From: Eriocheir sinensis
Taxonomy: Eukaryota; Arthropoda; Malacostraca; Decapoda; Varunidae
Reading direction: 5' to 3'
Length of the DNA stretch: 64,000 nucleotides
Assembly: GCF_024679095.1 (NCBI RefSeq)
Contig: NW_026111750.1
Coordinates: forward strand, 222,501 to 286,500
Shown here: piece by piece, positions 44,091-57,989 of the stretch
How positions within the stretch are numbered: the stretch's first letter is position 1
Layout of the letters: every line of letters starts with the position of its first letter
Translations under genes and position numbers: made by a program
Notes under the pieces: generated by a model
Told to the model about the DNA's origin: nothing
The model's input: only the letters and a program-made list of their open reading frames with translations
Database searches by the model: none

Positions 44091-44403
44091 ACTTTAAGAG
44101 AGGATGTTTGAGACGCAGATATAACTGGCAAAAACAGGCTTAGGTGCCAAATGTGGATGATTACGGCACTCGTAGGAGCAACTTTGGGGTAGACTTCGCT
44201 AAAAAATAAACAGGCACTGGTAGCGAGGCTGTAATAGGCGTCGTCATGTTGCACCGCCTCTCACTCATCAGGGGGTGTTTAGCGGGATTTTTTGTCTCAT
44301 TATTACTTTTTTTGCCCTTGAGCTGCTTCCTTTGCTGTAAAAAAGAAAATGACATCGATGAAACGTTTAACTATGACCTAGCAGTAACCATCAGTTCAAC
44401 CGG

Positions 44404-44407
<4 letters not shown>

Positions 44408-44474
<67 letters not shown>
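44408..44474. repeat. (TC)n microsatellite
   Basis: About 67 bp of TC repeats. Confidence 0.95.
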
Positions 44475-44476
<2 letters not shown>

Positions 44477-44693
44477 GCGAGCATTCGAAAAGACACACAA
44501 AAAGCAGAAAGACTTGAAAAGGAAAATAAGTATTGATCAAAGTGAAAGAAAAAAACAGCTGGAGGAAGAAGAAAAAGGAGACACAAAAGCCAAGCAGATG
44601 CAAAGGAAGAGAGGGAAAGGGGAATAATGTAATATTTTGAAAGAAAAGGAATATTAATGAATATAATTGGAAAAATGATAATGAGGATGATAT

Positions 44694-44958
<265 letters not shown>

Positions 44959-45174
44959 ACATAAATGATACCTCCACCCATGTTTATTTTCCCGACACAT
45001 AATCATGGAGGGCTCCATAGTTTGGAGGTCATTAGCCCCAACTCTGTTTTCTAATGACTGTGGCATCCAACCATATCGCTAATACTACCTGACACTAAAT
45101 CACCTATCGTCTATTACGTCTAGATCCCCCTTTCCTTCCCTACTCAAGTCACTCCCGACCCACCCTAATGTCAC

Positions 45175-45590
45175 TCTCCACCAATGTGGCTTCATAGTCC
45201 ATATTGGAGATGGTGGTGGGTTTTGGTCCAGAGTGTCTGGTACCTCTGAGACATAGGATGGCCGACCTGAGCAGGGAGAACGAGAGGCGACACCTCATCC
45301 AGGCGACAACGTGGCTCCTTGGCTGATGCTTCTTTTCTGAGATTAGTTCCGCGAGGTGGTGAAGACGAGGGGGGTGAAGCTGCCCTGATCCACATGTTGG
45401 ATTCTTTCACCGTATGCCCTTGTCTTCTCCTGCTCGTTCCTGTGGTGGGCGGCTTGCAGGGGCAGCTCACGGTGACAGGCAGCCATCGGGTCGAATATGC
45501 GGATGTCCATGAACGCCCGCTGTCCGCGCACCCAGAATCCGCGGGCACTTACATCAACCCGTGCCTCCTGTGAGGTATTGGCTGTCCTGT
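45175..45590 (-). pseudogene. Mobile-element-associated conserved protein, C-terminal relic
   Basis: A minus-strand frame runs from about 45590: LRYRTANTSQEARVDVSARG, then FWVRGQRAFMDIRIFDP, RNEQEKTRAYGERI and VDQGSFTPLVFTT to a stop at 45343. After a shift, WMRCRLSFSLLRSAILCLRG continues to about 45230. From memory this block order recurs at the C-terminus of uncharacterised proteins in sponges, corals and crustaceans, often near reverse transcriptases. The function is unsettled; a nuclease-like role for the D-I-R-I-F segment is speculation. Confidence 0.6.
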
Positions 45591-45637
45591 ACCGAAGGTG
45601 TTCGCCGTCCAGGGGAAGCAGTGGCGGCTCGGTAGTG

Positions 45638-45854
<217 letters not shown>

Positions 45855-46199
45855 TTCTTCTACCAGCAGCGCCACTACCATATAAAGCCTAATCACACAA
45901 AAAAGGTCTTGACTAATATTTCAACTGCCGGAGGAATCTTTAAGGCGAGCAAGTTCTTCAAAGCTTCTAAGACACCTCGAAACACGCCGAGTAAAGCCTC
46001 GAGCCGCGGGGTGTGTCGGGGCGGCTCTCTCTCTCCGTCGCAAAATCTCTCCCTCACAACGTAAATTTGAATGCTGATATTTCACTATTCAAATGTCTTT
46101 CTTGGGTATCTTTCTCGCCCGCATTTTCCTCCTCCTCCTCCACCGAATAAACGAATTTCACTGGAAAAGAGACGCTTACGCGAGAATATGAATCTTCAA

Positions 46200-46475
46200 G
46201 TATTTGAAGAACTTCAGTAACGTCGATCACTCCATTTTTTTGTTACAAACCGTCTCAAAAACTAGAAACAACGGTTTATCCATTCAAGTGAAGCGAGGCA
46301 ATACAGACATTGCTAGGCATTTCTTTTCAAACCAAATCATACGCCAATGGAATAACCTCCCTGCTGAAGTCTTAAATTCAGAAACCATCAACTTCTTTGA
46401 AAAATCGTATCTACTGTTACTTCGCGAATCAAGCGTAAACAGAACGTGCGCACCGAAGTGCTTTGATATGCTCTC
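46200..46475 (+). pseudogene. LINE C-terminal fragment
   Basis: A frame with NVDHSIFLLQTVSKTRNNG, KRGNTDIARHFFSNQII and RQWNNLPAEVLNSETINFF matches the C-terminal pattern of non-LTR polymerases (W-N-x-L-P, then Phe/Lys segment). It is not of the J or C1 type. It is followed directly by a 92-bp tandem repeat. Confidence 0.65.
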
Positions 46476-46831
46476 GAGGCACCAAGTGACTGTCGAACAG
46501 ATCACAGTACTGGAGAGGGCGGCCTCGTAGTGAGCCAATAGGCGTCATCTTGGCTTGATCTGCTCTGGAGGCACCAAGTGACTGTCGAACAGATCACAGT
46601 ACTGGAGAGGGCGGCCTCGTAGTGAGCCAGTAGGCTTCATCTTGGCTTGATCTACACTGGAGGCACCAAGTGACTGTCGAACAGATCACAGTACTGGAGA
46701 GGGCGGCCTCGTAGTGAGCCAGTAGGCTTCATCTTGGCTTGATCTACACTGGAGGCACCAAGTGACTGTCGAACAGATCATAGTACTGGAGAGGGCGGCC
46801 TCGTAGTGAGCCAATAGACTTCATCTTGGCC
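46476..46831. repeat. 92-bp tandem repeat, 3.9 copies
   Basis: GAGGCACCAAGTGACTGTCG starts at 46476, 46568, 46660 and 46752, exactly 92 bp apart. Units are nearly identical (a few substitutions such as ATAGGCG/GTAGGCT). The first unit lies inside the 3' part of the preceding LINE fragment frame. Confidence 0.95.
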
Positions 46832-47222
46832 GCCTTTCAATGGGTCCTTGTTTCCTCCTCCTCGTCCCTCGTCCTCGTCCTCGTCCTCGTCCGTGTTCTT
46901 CTCATAAGTTCGACCTGTCCTTCAATACCTCTTCCTTTACTCAGGTTTCTACATCATCGACTCCTCCTCCTCCTCCTCCTCCTCTCCATCTTCTTCCCCC
47001 TGGGCGCGTAAAAACGAGGACAAACCTAAGTTTTTGGATAAAAGTTCTATCCAAACGACGATCCGCTGCCTCGAACGCCTTACAGACTATCATGACAGTG
47101 CTAAGACCTCCCTCACGGCAGGAGGAGGAAGAGGCGGAGGAGTGATGGAAGAGAGAAGAGAAAGGCGAGATGAGAGCCAATGGAGAGAGTGAGGAGAATC
47201 AAATGTGAGGAGAAATGGAAAC

Positions 47223-47327
<105 letters not shown>

Positions 47328-47419
47328 GCATAAGACAGACAGGTAAACAGACAGACAAACGAGTGGCCGGGATGGATGTTGAGCCTCAGAACACATCTGA
47401 AATTCGGTCAACAAACACT

Positions 47420-47959
47420 TTGTAATAATATATTGTTTTCTACTCGATGGATTGATGTTCGTGCTGTGGTATTTCGTTTTCTTAATTTTACGTAATTTTA
47501 TTTTACTTTGTATCGCCTGATTTTCATGTACGTTAGTTTTTCGTTTTCTTTCTTCTATTTATTTTTTTATTTAGCTTTTATGTACTTTCGGTGTTATTTT
47601 TTTTATTTTCAACACTTTACATTTGTTTCGTAGTGATCACTTTTATCGTGTTGAGCAACAGTTCGTTTAATTTTTTCCGTACTTTGTGTTCGTGTGTTGG
47701 CCTCGCCGCCTTCCATTAGGGAATTGTCACGTTATTATTTCTTTATGTAGTTATTTGGAATGTTGGTTCGGTTCAACGTATTTATTTTTTTTCAATGTAA
47801 TTTCTTTTCTTTTGTTGTATATCATTATTTTGCGATACTTTACAGCCTGCATGGAGGCTCGCCCGGAGGGACACCCGGACCTGGCGCCGGAGGGTGTTCG
47901 AGGCGACGCGCCCCCCAACGTATGCCTACGTTGACTGATTGATTGATTTTATTTATGTG
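47420..47959. other. T-rich unannotated stretch
   Basis: T-rich DNA with weak similarity to the dispersed repeat at 47960. A GC-rich island at 47850-47930 has no gene that I recognise. Confidence 0.3.
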
Positions 47960-48300
47960 TTTTTTTCTGTACATAGCGTTATACGTGTTTGTACTGAAAA
48001 TTACCCCCTAATTATTGAGTTAGTATTGTTTGTTTCGTTTTACTGTTTTAATAGCCTAAAATTGTCTTTATTCTGCGACAGTTTTAGTGTCATACATCTT
48101 TGATCACTTACTGAATGTTTATCCTAAACTCTACGGTAGTTTACTGTACAATTTCATTTTCTTACATGTTCCCATATTGAAATTAGCATTTTACTGTTTC
48201 TGCAACGATAACTGAATGTTTATTTTACGTTTCTTCCTACGTATTCACATACTAAGTTTGTCTCGCTTTACTGTTTTATGTGATAATTTACTTTTTTTTT
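47960..48300. repeat. Dispersed T-rich repeat, copy 1
   Basis: Shares motif order with 49380-49735: TTTACTGTTTTAATAGCCT, CTCTACGGTAGTTTACTGTA, GCATTTTACTGTTTCTGC, ACGATAACTGAATGTT, then ATTCACATACTA and TTTATGTGATAATTTA. Diverged, same orientation. Confidence 0.75.
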
Positions 48301-48399
48301 TTTTAACTGTCGCGAATTACTTTTTTTTATACGACAATTTACTGTTTTTTTTTATCAGTCATGTTGCTGCCCCGTGCAATGTTTCGCTGTACTTTTCTT

Positions 48400-48830
48400 T
48401 CGACGATAAATCATAAGGTTGCTATCTTCAACGTGTTTTCCTGCACGTCGTTGCTGCAATATAAAAATTAGTGTCGAGAACCTCATCACACTGGGATGTA
48501 AGGAGCCGAGGCGAGGAGACTCGCACCCCAGTGCTCCGCGTGACGCGAGAAAGGTGATCCTGTCCTGGCAAACATTTCGGCGGCCAAACACACACTTAAG
48601 AAGGCTTTCGCAGGAGTTTTGGACGCCTCCAGGGGTAGCTTACGACCCTGGTGGAAGTGTGACAAAGGTTTTGTACGGTGAACGTGAATAAACTCATGAG
48701 AACCCGATTAACCTCTTTCTGACCTTTGGAAATAGTTGATGTGAGAGGCGGAAGCGCCTGAGAATACCGACCCAAGCCTTGCAGAACCATGACCTGGAAA
48801 TCTTCGTTTCCTTTTTCTTTATCTAAATGT
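48400..48830. other. Unannotated stretch
   Basis: Non-repetitive, mixed composition. I see no gene or RNA in it. Confidence 0.3.
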
Positions 48831-48839
48831 TTGATAATG

Positions 48840-48995
<156 letters not shown>

Positions 48996-49019
48996 GAAAA
49001 ATAACTTTCACCACTATTT

Positions 49020-49091
49020 TGACCTTGCCGGGACTCGAACCCGGGCCTTCCGCTCTAGATGCGGCTATGCTGACCACTGCACCACAAGGCC
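49020..49091 (-). tRNA. tRNA-like gene with CUA anticodon (possible SINE head)
   Basis: The 72-nt minus-strand sequence folds as a full cloverleaf. The 7-bp acceptor stem (GGCCTTG/CAAGGTC) is fully paired with one G-U. The D stem GTGC/GCAT has 4 pairs, and the anticodon stem GCCGC/GCGGA has one mismatch. The anticodon loop ATCTAGA gives anticodon CTA at 49056-49058, which would read UAG. The variable loop is 4 nt, and the T arm CCGGG/CCCGG pairs perfectly around TTCGAGT. A box TGGTGCAGTGG and B box GGTTCGAGTCC are intact. No T-run terminator follows closely; a GTGAAAG stretch and TAA repeats do, so a tRNA-derived SINE or pseudogene is more likely than a working suppressor tRNA. Confidence 0.6.
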
Positions 49092-49140
49092 AGAAACAGA
49101 CTAAGGGGGAAAGGTTGGAGTGTTTCCTGCAAGGGAAGGA

Positions 49141-49279
<139 letters not shown>

Positions 49280-49379
49280 GTGTCTGCTCGTTTCACTGTA
49301 TTTACTTTTTTTCTCGTGTCATTTCCTGTCTTTTCATGTTTATCGTTATTCTGCGATAATTTACAGGTGTTATTTTCCC

Positions 49380-49735
49380 GTTTTTCAGCATAAGTCGCAA
49401 TACGTGCTTGCATTTAAACATAACCTTTACTTGGTGAGTGTGTATTATTTCTGTTTAGTTTTACTGTTCTAATAACCTGTTATGTTATTTACTCTACGAT
49501 AGTTTCAGTGCAATACATTTTCAATGAGCGATCATTTACTGGCTGTTTATTTCATATTCTACAGTAATTTACTGTAACATTATCTTACTACATGTTTTCG
49601 TAATGAGTTTAGCATTTTACCGTTTCTTCTACGATAACTAAATGTTGATAATAGTTTTTTCTTCTTACATATTCACATACTAGTTTGTCTCGTTTTACGG
49701 TTTTATGTGATAATTTATTGTTTTTCTTACGTTTT
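49380..49735. repeat. Dispersed T-rich repeat, copy 2
   Basis: Direct repeat of 47960-48300, about 1.42 kb downstream. Confidence 0.75.
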
Positions 49736-49738
49736 CTT

Positions 49739-49871
<133 letters not shown>

Positions 49872-49892
49872 GCTCACGCATCACAGAGGTGA

Positions 49893-50555
49893 TTGTCTCT
49901 GGAATACATTCCTCGTTCTTTCTCTACTCCTCACGCTAAAAAGCCTTGGTTTATTCACGCTTGTTCTCGTGCTGTCAGTGATAGAGAGGCAGCTCACAAA
50001 AGGTACCAGAGCCTTCAAACTAATGCTAATTATGAACTTTACATTTCTGCCCGGAATCGTGCCAAATCTATTCTCCGACTAACCAAAAACTCTTTCATTA
50101 ATAGAAAATGCCAAAACCTTGCTTTCTCTAACTCTTCCCGTGACTTCTGGCATCTAGCCAAAAACATCTCCTCCAACTTCACTTCTTCATCTTTCCCTCC
50201 ACTCCTCAGTCCTGACGGCAACACTGCCGTCTCAACTATCTCTAAGGCTCAACTCTTCTCTCAAACATTTTCTAAAAACTCCACTTTGGACGATTCTGGG
50301 CATATTCCTCCTACTCATCCCCCTCTGATGTTTTCTATGCTCTCTCCGGCCTCAATCCCCATTAAGCTTATGGACCTGATGGAGTGCCTCCTATTGTCCT
50401 TAAAAACTGTGGCTCCGTGCTGTCACCCTGCCTGGTCAAACTCTTTCGCCTCTACTTGTCAACATCTACATTTCCTTCTTGCTGTAAGTATGCCTTCATA
50501 CAGCCTGTGCCTAAGAAGGGTGACCGTTCCAATCCCTCAAACTACCGTCCTATAG
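49893..50555 (+). pseudogene. J6 linker and shifted RT N-terminus
   Basis: An intact linker with [33 protein letters not shown] and DFWHLAKNISSNFTS. After the deletion near 50328 the frame is wrong and reads non-conserved residues to a stop at 50553-50555. The true RT frame starts at 50384. Confidence 0.78.
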
Positions 50556-51595
50556 CTTTACTTTCTTGTCTATCTAAAGCTTTTGAATCAATCCTTAATC
50601 AAAAGCACCTTTCCACATCTGACCTTCTATCTGATCGCCAGTATGGGATCCGCAAGGGGCGTTCTACTGGTGATCTCCTAGCCTTCTTTACTGATTCTTG
50701 GTCATCCTCTCTTAGCCGTTTCGGTGAAACCATTGCTATTGCGCTGGACATATAAAAAGCTTTTGATAAGGTCTGGCACAAATCTTTGCTTTCCAAACTA
50801 CCCTACTACGGTTTCTACCCTTCTCTCTGTACCTTTATTCCTAGTTTCCTTTCTGACCGTTCTATTTCTGCTGTGGTAGACGGTCACTGTTCTTCCCCAA
50901 AATCTATTAACAGTGGTGTCCCGCGGGGTTCTGTCGTATCTCCTACTCTCTTTCTGTTGTTGATTGATGATCTTCTTTCCAAAACGAGCTGTCCAATCCA
51001 TTCCTACGCCGATGATTCCACCCTGCATTACTCAACTTCTTTCAATAGAAGACCCACCCTACAGGAACTTAACGACTCATGGCTGGAGGCTGCAGAACGC
51101 TTAGCCTCAGACCTTAATATTATTTCCGATTGGGGCAAGAGGAACCGGGTGTCCTTCAACGCCTCAAAAACACAGTTTCTCCACCTATCCACTCGACACA
51201 ATCTTCCAAACAACTATCCCCTATTCTTTGACAACACCCAGCTATCACCTTCCTCAACACTAAACATCCTCGGTCTATCCTTAACTCAAAATCTCAACTG
51301 GAAACTTCAAATCTCATCTCTTACTAAATCAGCTTCCTCGAGGCTTGGCGTTCTGTCCCGCTCCGCCAGTTCTTCTACCCCGCACAGTTGCTGTCCATAT
51401 ACAGGGGCCTTGTCCGCCTTCGTATGGACCGTGCATCTCACGTGTGGGGGGGCTCCACTCACACAGCTCTTCTGGACAGAGTCAAGTCTAAGGCTCTTTG
51501 ACTCATCAGCTCTCCTCTTACTGATGGTCTTCTACCTCTTAAATTCGGCGCGATGTTGCCTTTCTTTCTACCTTCTATCGATGTTTCCATGCTGA
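50384..51595 (+). pseudogene. J6 reverse transcriptase with one nonsense codon
   Basis: 50384-50755 carries QPVPKKGDRSNPSNYRPIAL and YGIRKGRSTGDLL. It ends at TAA 50753-50755, where the family has TCA (Ser of DISKAFD). The same frame resumes at 50786 with NSGVPRGSVVSP, the catalytic YADD at 51005-51016 and LGLSLTQNLNWKLQISS. It shifts near 51358. GVPQG is changed to GVPRG. Confidence 0.82.
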
Positions 51596-51960
51596 CTGCT
51601 CTTTTGAACATGCTAACAGCATGCCTCCCCCCCCTCCTCCCTCCCGCGGCCCCGCTGCACACGACTTTCTACTCATGCTCATCCCTACACTGTCCTAACC
51701 CTTTATGCAAGAGTTAACCAGCATCTTCACTCTATCATCCCTCACGCTGGTAAACTCTGGATCAATCTTCCTTCATCTGTATTTCCTCCTGCTTACGACT
51801 TGAACTCTTTCAAGAGGAGGGTATCAGGACACCTCTCCTTCCGAAATTGATCTTTCTTTCGGCCACCTCTTATGATTCTTTTTTTAGGAGCAGCGAGTAG
51901 CGGTTTTTTTTTATTATTGTTTCCTTTCTTTGTGCCCTTGAGCTGCTTCCTTTAAAAAAA

Positions 51961-52542
<582 letters not shown>

Positions 52543-52810
52543 TCACCTTAACACACTTGCTTTCCTTCGCTGTACTAACCCCATACATCTCACAACCTCA
52601 CAGTGGTGCACGCAAGCTCCTTTTAAACGTTCTACACGTATTTTTTTCCTATTCATTTTCCAGGATGTGTACATATTAGGTGCTGTTTTCCTTGTTAAAC
52701 GGAAATCTCCAGGCCACCAGACACCCGGTCCTCCGTTCGTATTCCCAGGGGACCCTTTGTTTCACCCATGACCCTCTGTTTCACTACGCTCCGCGGAAGG
52801 ATCAGCCAAT

Positions 52811-54254
52811 ATGCCCTCAAATTTGAAACGTTGTTCTAACTGTGGCCTTCGCCAAGCTCCGCAGTACTTTAGGACAAGTAACGGGGCAAGCGAGACTTGC
52901 CGTTTCTGCATCAAGGCAGAGCAAGATGAAAGAAAAATCAAGCACCTGGAATCCACGATCCACTCGTTAACACGGGACATGAAATATTTGGCGGAGCGAG
53001 TCACAGCGTGTAGCAGGTGTTCCTGCTCATGTACTCACGGGGGTACCTCACCCCCCCTTCCTTCCACCCCTGCTTCTCCCCATACAGCAGCCTCCCTTCT
53101 CCCTCCTGCCTCCCCCTCCTCGCTAGTGCCTTTTCCCTTCACTTCCCCCTCCTCCTGCATCTCCCTCTTCCCTTCTACTTCTCCACCCGCTTCTCTCCTC
53201 TCCTCCCCTCTCCCCTCTCCTCACCCGCCATCTCCACACTCCACACCCACCATATTTCCCTTCCCTTTTGCCGCCGCTGACTCTCATTCATCACCCCCCC
53301 TCTCCCCTTTCCTCCACCTCTTCCCTCCCTTCCGTCTCTTCCTGCTCTTCCTCGCATTCTCTCTCCTTGTCCTCCCCCACATCACCTCCCCCCGCCTCTG
53401 CTACCACTACCTCCCCAGCCTCCTCCTCCTCCTCCGCCTCCCTCCCTCTCCCCTCCTCCCCTGCCTCCCCAACCACCTCCGCCACCACCTCAGCCACCTC
53501 ATCCTCCCCCCCTCCCCCTTCGACGTTATCCCCTTCCTCTCTCTCCTTCTTCCACTCATCGTCCTCCTCCTCCTCCTCCTTCTCATCCTCCTCCTCCTCC
53601 TCCTCCTCCTCCTCCTCCACCTCCTCCCCCTCCTCTTCCTCCTCCTCCTCCTCCACCTCCCACTCCCCTGCTGCCGCCCCTCCCTCTCCTCCTGTAGCGG
53701 CTTCCCTTCCGTCTACTGACAAAGTTAATAAGAGGAAAGTACTGGTGGTTGGGGACTCTCAAGTCAGGTTCATTGACAGGTACTTTTGTTCAAGGGATAA
53801 GGAAAATAGGCTTCGAGTGTGCTTTCCCGGGGCAGGCATCCAGCACGTATCTGACAGAATGGAGGAAGTTTTAGCAGGGGAGGGGACACAGCCAATAGTC
53901 TTCTGCAGTTTCGGTGGTAATGACATCAGTAAGGTGGGTAGCGAAGAGATATCTCGGCGCTTCAGGGAATCGTTTGCTAAAGTGAGGGACCTCGGGGGGG
54001 TGCCGGCTGTTTGTGGGGTTTTGCCGAGGAGGGGGTTGGGAGAGGGATGGCTTTCCAGAGCCTTAGCAGTAAACAGCAGGCTGGCGGCCCACTGTAAGCG
54101 AAATGATTGGCTTTTCCTTGACAATTGGGACCTCTTCTACAATAAAGGCACCTTGTATGCCAAGGATGGCGTATACCTGTCACTCCAGGGGGTGGAGGTT
54201 CTCGCAAACTCCCTCGAGCGATCACTTGGCACCCTACAGAATTTTTTAGAGTAG
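52811..54254 (+). pseudogene. C5 ORF1: Cys-rich N-terminus plus SGNH-esterase-like domain
   Basis: The start ATG 52811 gives MPSNLKRCSNCGLRQAP; a CxxC at residues 9-12 and CRFC at 31-34 could bind one zinc. A charged, probably coiled-coil stretch follows, then a long Ser/Pro/Thr low-complexity linker. The frame changes within that linker (about 53270). The second part has KVLVVGDSQVRFID (GDS at 53752-53760), CSFGGNDIS (GGND at 53914-53925) and KDGVYLSLQGVEVL. CR1 ORF1 proteins are known to carry a PHD-like or zinc segment and an esterase. In SGNH hydrolases the last motif is DxxH; here the His position (54174-54176) is Tyr, so catalysis should be lost. Confidence 0.75.
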
Positions 54255-54340
54255 GCGAGGGGGGAGGGCCTGTCAATGCATCGCAGACTGGGACTAGGGG
54301 GCGCAGGATATATCGAAAGGATATAAGAAAGGATGGGCTA

Positions 54341-57155
54341 ATGGCTTATTACACCAACAGTAGGAGTCTCAGGAACAAGATAGATCTACAGAGGGGGAAA
54401 GCATGTGTTGAGAAATTCGACATTATAGCTATCACGGAAACAAGGGTGGATACTGCCAACAAAAACTTCATGTCTGAGTATGAAATAGATGGTTACCAGA
54501 TGTTTCACAAAGATAGAAAGGGAAGAAGGGGAGGGGGGGTGGCACTTTATGTTAAAGACACACTTAAATGTTCCGCTAACAACTCTATTCAAACAAATGG
54601 CGACTCAGAGTCAGTTTAGGTGGACGTCCACAAAGGGAAAGACAAACTAATTCTAGGGGTTCTTTACAGGCCACCCAACCTCAGCAGGCAGGACACTGAT
54701 ATATTACTGCAAGAGGTAAGCAGGGCGAGCAGGAGCAAAAATGTCTGCATAATGGGGGATTTTAACTATAGGAATATAGATTGGGAAGGCGTGGTGGGTG
54801 ATCTAGAGTCTGAGGATTTTCTGAAAGTAATACAAGAAAATTTTCTCAAGCAGACAGTAACAGAGCCCACCAGGGGTAACAACATTCTGGACTTGGTCTT
54901 AACTAACACCGAGTATATGATCAGCGAGGTAGATGTTGGGGGAGAATTAGGTGGCAGTGATCACAAGGAAATTAGGTTTAAATTAGACTGGGCGGTGACC
55001 CATGAACTCAACCCTGTGTTGGTGCCCGACTTTAGAAGAGCTGATTATGAGGGGCTCAGAAGACACCTTGAGTAGGTAAATTGGTAAACCTTAGGGCTGG
55101 ATGAGGGCCAGATCTCAGGGCTGGAACCGGAAAGACAGGGGAACCGTGTAGAAATGACCTACAATAATTTAGTTAGGGAAATTGCAGAGGGTCAGAGACA
55201 GCATATCCCTTACCAAGCACGTAGGAAGGAAAATAACGACCCCAAATGGATGACCCGCAGATTCAAGCATGAAATAGGCTTGAAGAGAGGAATTTATAGG
55301 AAAATAAAGAACGGAGAGATCCACCTCAGGGGTAGGTATGTTGAGCTAGCCAGGTCGGTGAGGAAGAACACCCGCCTAGCAAAAATAAATTATGAGATTA
55401 GGGTAGCCAACGAGGCCATGAGCGATCCCAAGGGCTTCTTCAAATTGTACAGGACGAAAACAAGGGACATAATTGGACCGTTGAAAACAAACACGGGCGA
55501 GCTCGTTGAGAATGAAGAAGATATGAGCCAAATGATGAATGACTATTTCCTCTCAGTTTTCACGCAGGAAAATCTAACAACCATTCCGGAGAGAGTTCAG
55601 ATATATGAGGGTGACGAGAACGACAAGTTGAAGGATGTGATCATCACTATGCAAGTAGTCCAGGATGAGATTGGTAGGTTGAAGAAAAAATAAATCGCCG
55701 GGCCCAGACCAAGTATTCCCAAGGGTTCTGAAAGAGTGCAAGGAAGTCCTTAGTGGCCCTCTTGCCGATATCTTTAAGATGTCGGTAAATTATGGGTATG
55801 TGCCCAATCAATGGAAAGTAGCTAATGTGACGCCGATTTTCAAAAAGGGAGACAAGTCAGCCACCTCAAACTATCGCCCAATTAGCTTAACATCAGTTGT
55901 AGGAAAGATGTTAGAGTCAATTATAGCCTGGAGCATTCGGGACCATCTAGAAAAGCATAATTTAATTCATGATTCACAACATGGGTTCACAAAGGGTAGG
56001 TGTTGCCTTACTAACCTGTTGTCCTTCTACACTAAAGTAATCGAGGCGGTTGACAGAGATGAAAACTATGACATATTATATCTAGATTTCAGTAAAGCGT
56101 TCGACAAAGTCCCTCATCACCGGCTATTACTAAAATTACAGGCTCACGGCGTAGATGGGAAAGTTTTGAACTGGATCAGGGCGTGGCTTAGTGGTAGGAA
56201 GCAGAGAGTGCAAATCAATGGTAGGAAATCTGAATGGGGCAGTGTTACGAGTGGAGTCCCACAGGGGTCGGTGCTGGGTCCTCTGCTTTTTATAATTTAC
56301 ATCAATGACTTGGAAACAGGAATTAGTAGCGATGTCAGTAAGTTCGCAGATGATACCAAGATCGGTAGAGTAATCCAATCAGACAGCGACGCTACCGTTC
56401 TCCAGGATGAGCTTGACAGACTATATGATTGGGCGAGGAAGTGGCAGATGGAATTCAATGTCGGGAAGTGTAGCATTTTGAGTGTAGGTAGGAATAACCC
56501 CTTACACAATTACTCCTTAAATGACACTCCTCTAAGCAGGTCTGGGCGTGAGAGAGACTTAGGAGTCCTAGTGAGCGCTGACCTCCGTCCTAGGGCTCAA
56601 TGCATTCAGGCTAAAAATCGGGCAAACAGAGTACTAGGTTTCATCTCAAGGAGCGTGAGCAATAGGAGCGCTGAGGTCATCCTCAAACTTTACTTAGCAC
56701 TAATTCGACCTCATCTCGATTATGCAGTTCAGTTCGGGTCCCCCTATTATAGAATGGATATCAAGATGTTAGAATCTGTACAGAGGAGGATGACAAAGAT
56801 GATTCAGGGGGTGAGAAGCTTGCCTTATGAAGACAGGCTAAAGCAGCTAAACCTACACTCTCTAGAAAGGCGAAGGTTGCGAGGAGACTTGATCGAAGTT
56901 TATAAATGGATGAAGGGATTTAATAAAGGGGATGTCAATAAAATTTTGAGAGTGAAAAAGCCAGGTAGGACGCGTGGCAATGGTTTTAAGTTAGACAAAA
57001 TCAGATTCAACAAAGACATATGCAAGAATTGGTTCACCAATAGAGTGGTGGACGAATGGAACAGGCTTGGGAGCCATGTTGTGGGTGCCAATACAATAGA
57101 TACATTCAAGAAGAGGTTAGATAAAGCCATGGATGGTGAGGTAAGGTGGGGTTGA
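54341..57155 (+). pseudogene. C5 ORF2: APE endonuclease plus reverse transcriptase
   Basis: Endonuclease: AYYTNSRSLRNKID, IIAITETRVD, IMGDFNYRNIDW (GDFN 54755-54766) and GGSDHKEIRF, all catalytic motifs intact. Defects are TAG 54617-54619 (probable Trp), TAG 55073-55075 and TAA about 55085 (linker), and one extra A in the A-run at 55684-55690, which shifts the frame just before the PGPD block. The RT (55779-57155, 458 residues) is otherwise open: NYRPISLTSVVGKML, YLDFSKAFDKVPHHRL, GVPQGSVLGPLLF, FADDT at 56343-56357, and WFTNRVVDEWNRLGSHV. Few lesions suggest a fairly young copy. Confidence 0.88.
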
Positions 57156-57230
57156 GTGTACAGGAGCTGCCTTGTGTAGGCCAACCGGCCTCTTGCAGAC
57201 TCCTTACGTTCTTATGTTCTTATGTTCTTA

Positions 57231-57868
<638 letters not shown>

Positions 57869-57989
57869 TCTATGGACTCTTAAGTAATTGGACAAGCAAC
57901 TGCTTTCGAGAAAGCAATATGTGACCCAGGTTTTCTCATGAGTTTGGAAGTGCTCACCTCAGTTATAACTTCTAAGTGTCACTAAACCC

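Larger units (their letters stand above)
49878..51960 (+). mobile_element. Jockey-like LINE copy J6, 5'-truncated
   Basis: It starts at CGCATCACAGAGGTG, within one base of the J1 start point, immediately after (TA)n. It ends with CCCTTGAGCTGCTTCC and an A-run that grades into (TA)n. A deletion near 50328 removes about 40 bp before the RT, and the frame has one nonsense codon plus later shifts. Confidence 0.88.

Noticed and set aside
53710..54254. Stand-alone host SGNH hydrolase gene
   Set aside because: Its position just before an endonuclease-RT ORF, in one strand and with a zinc-binding N-terminus, fits CR1 ORF1.
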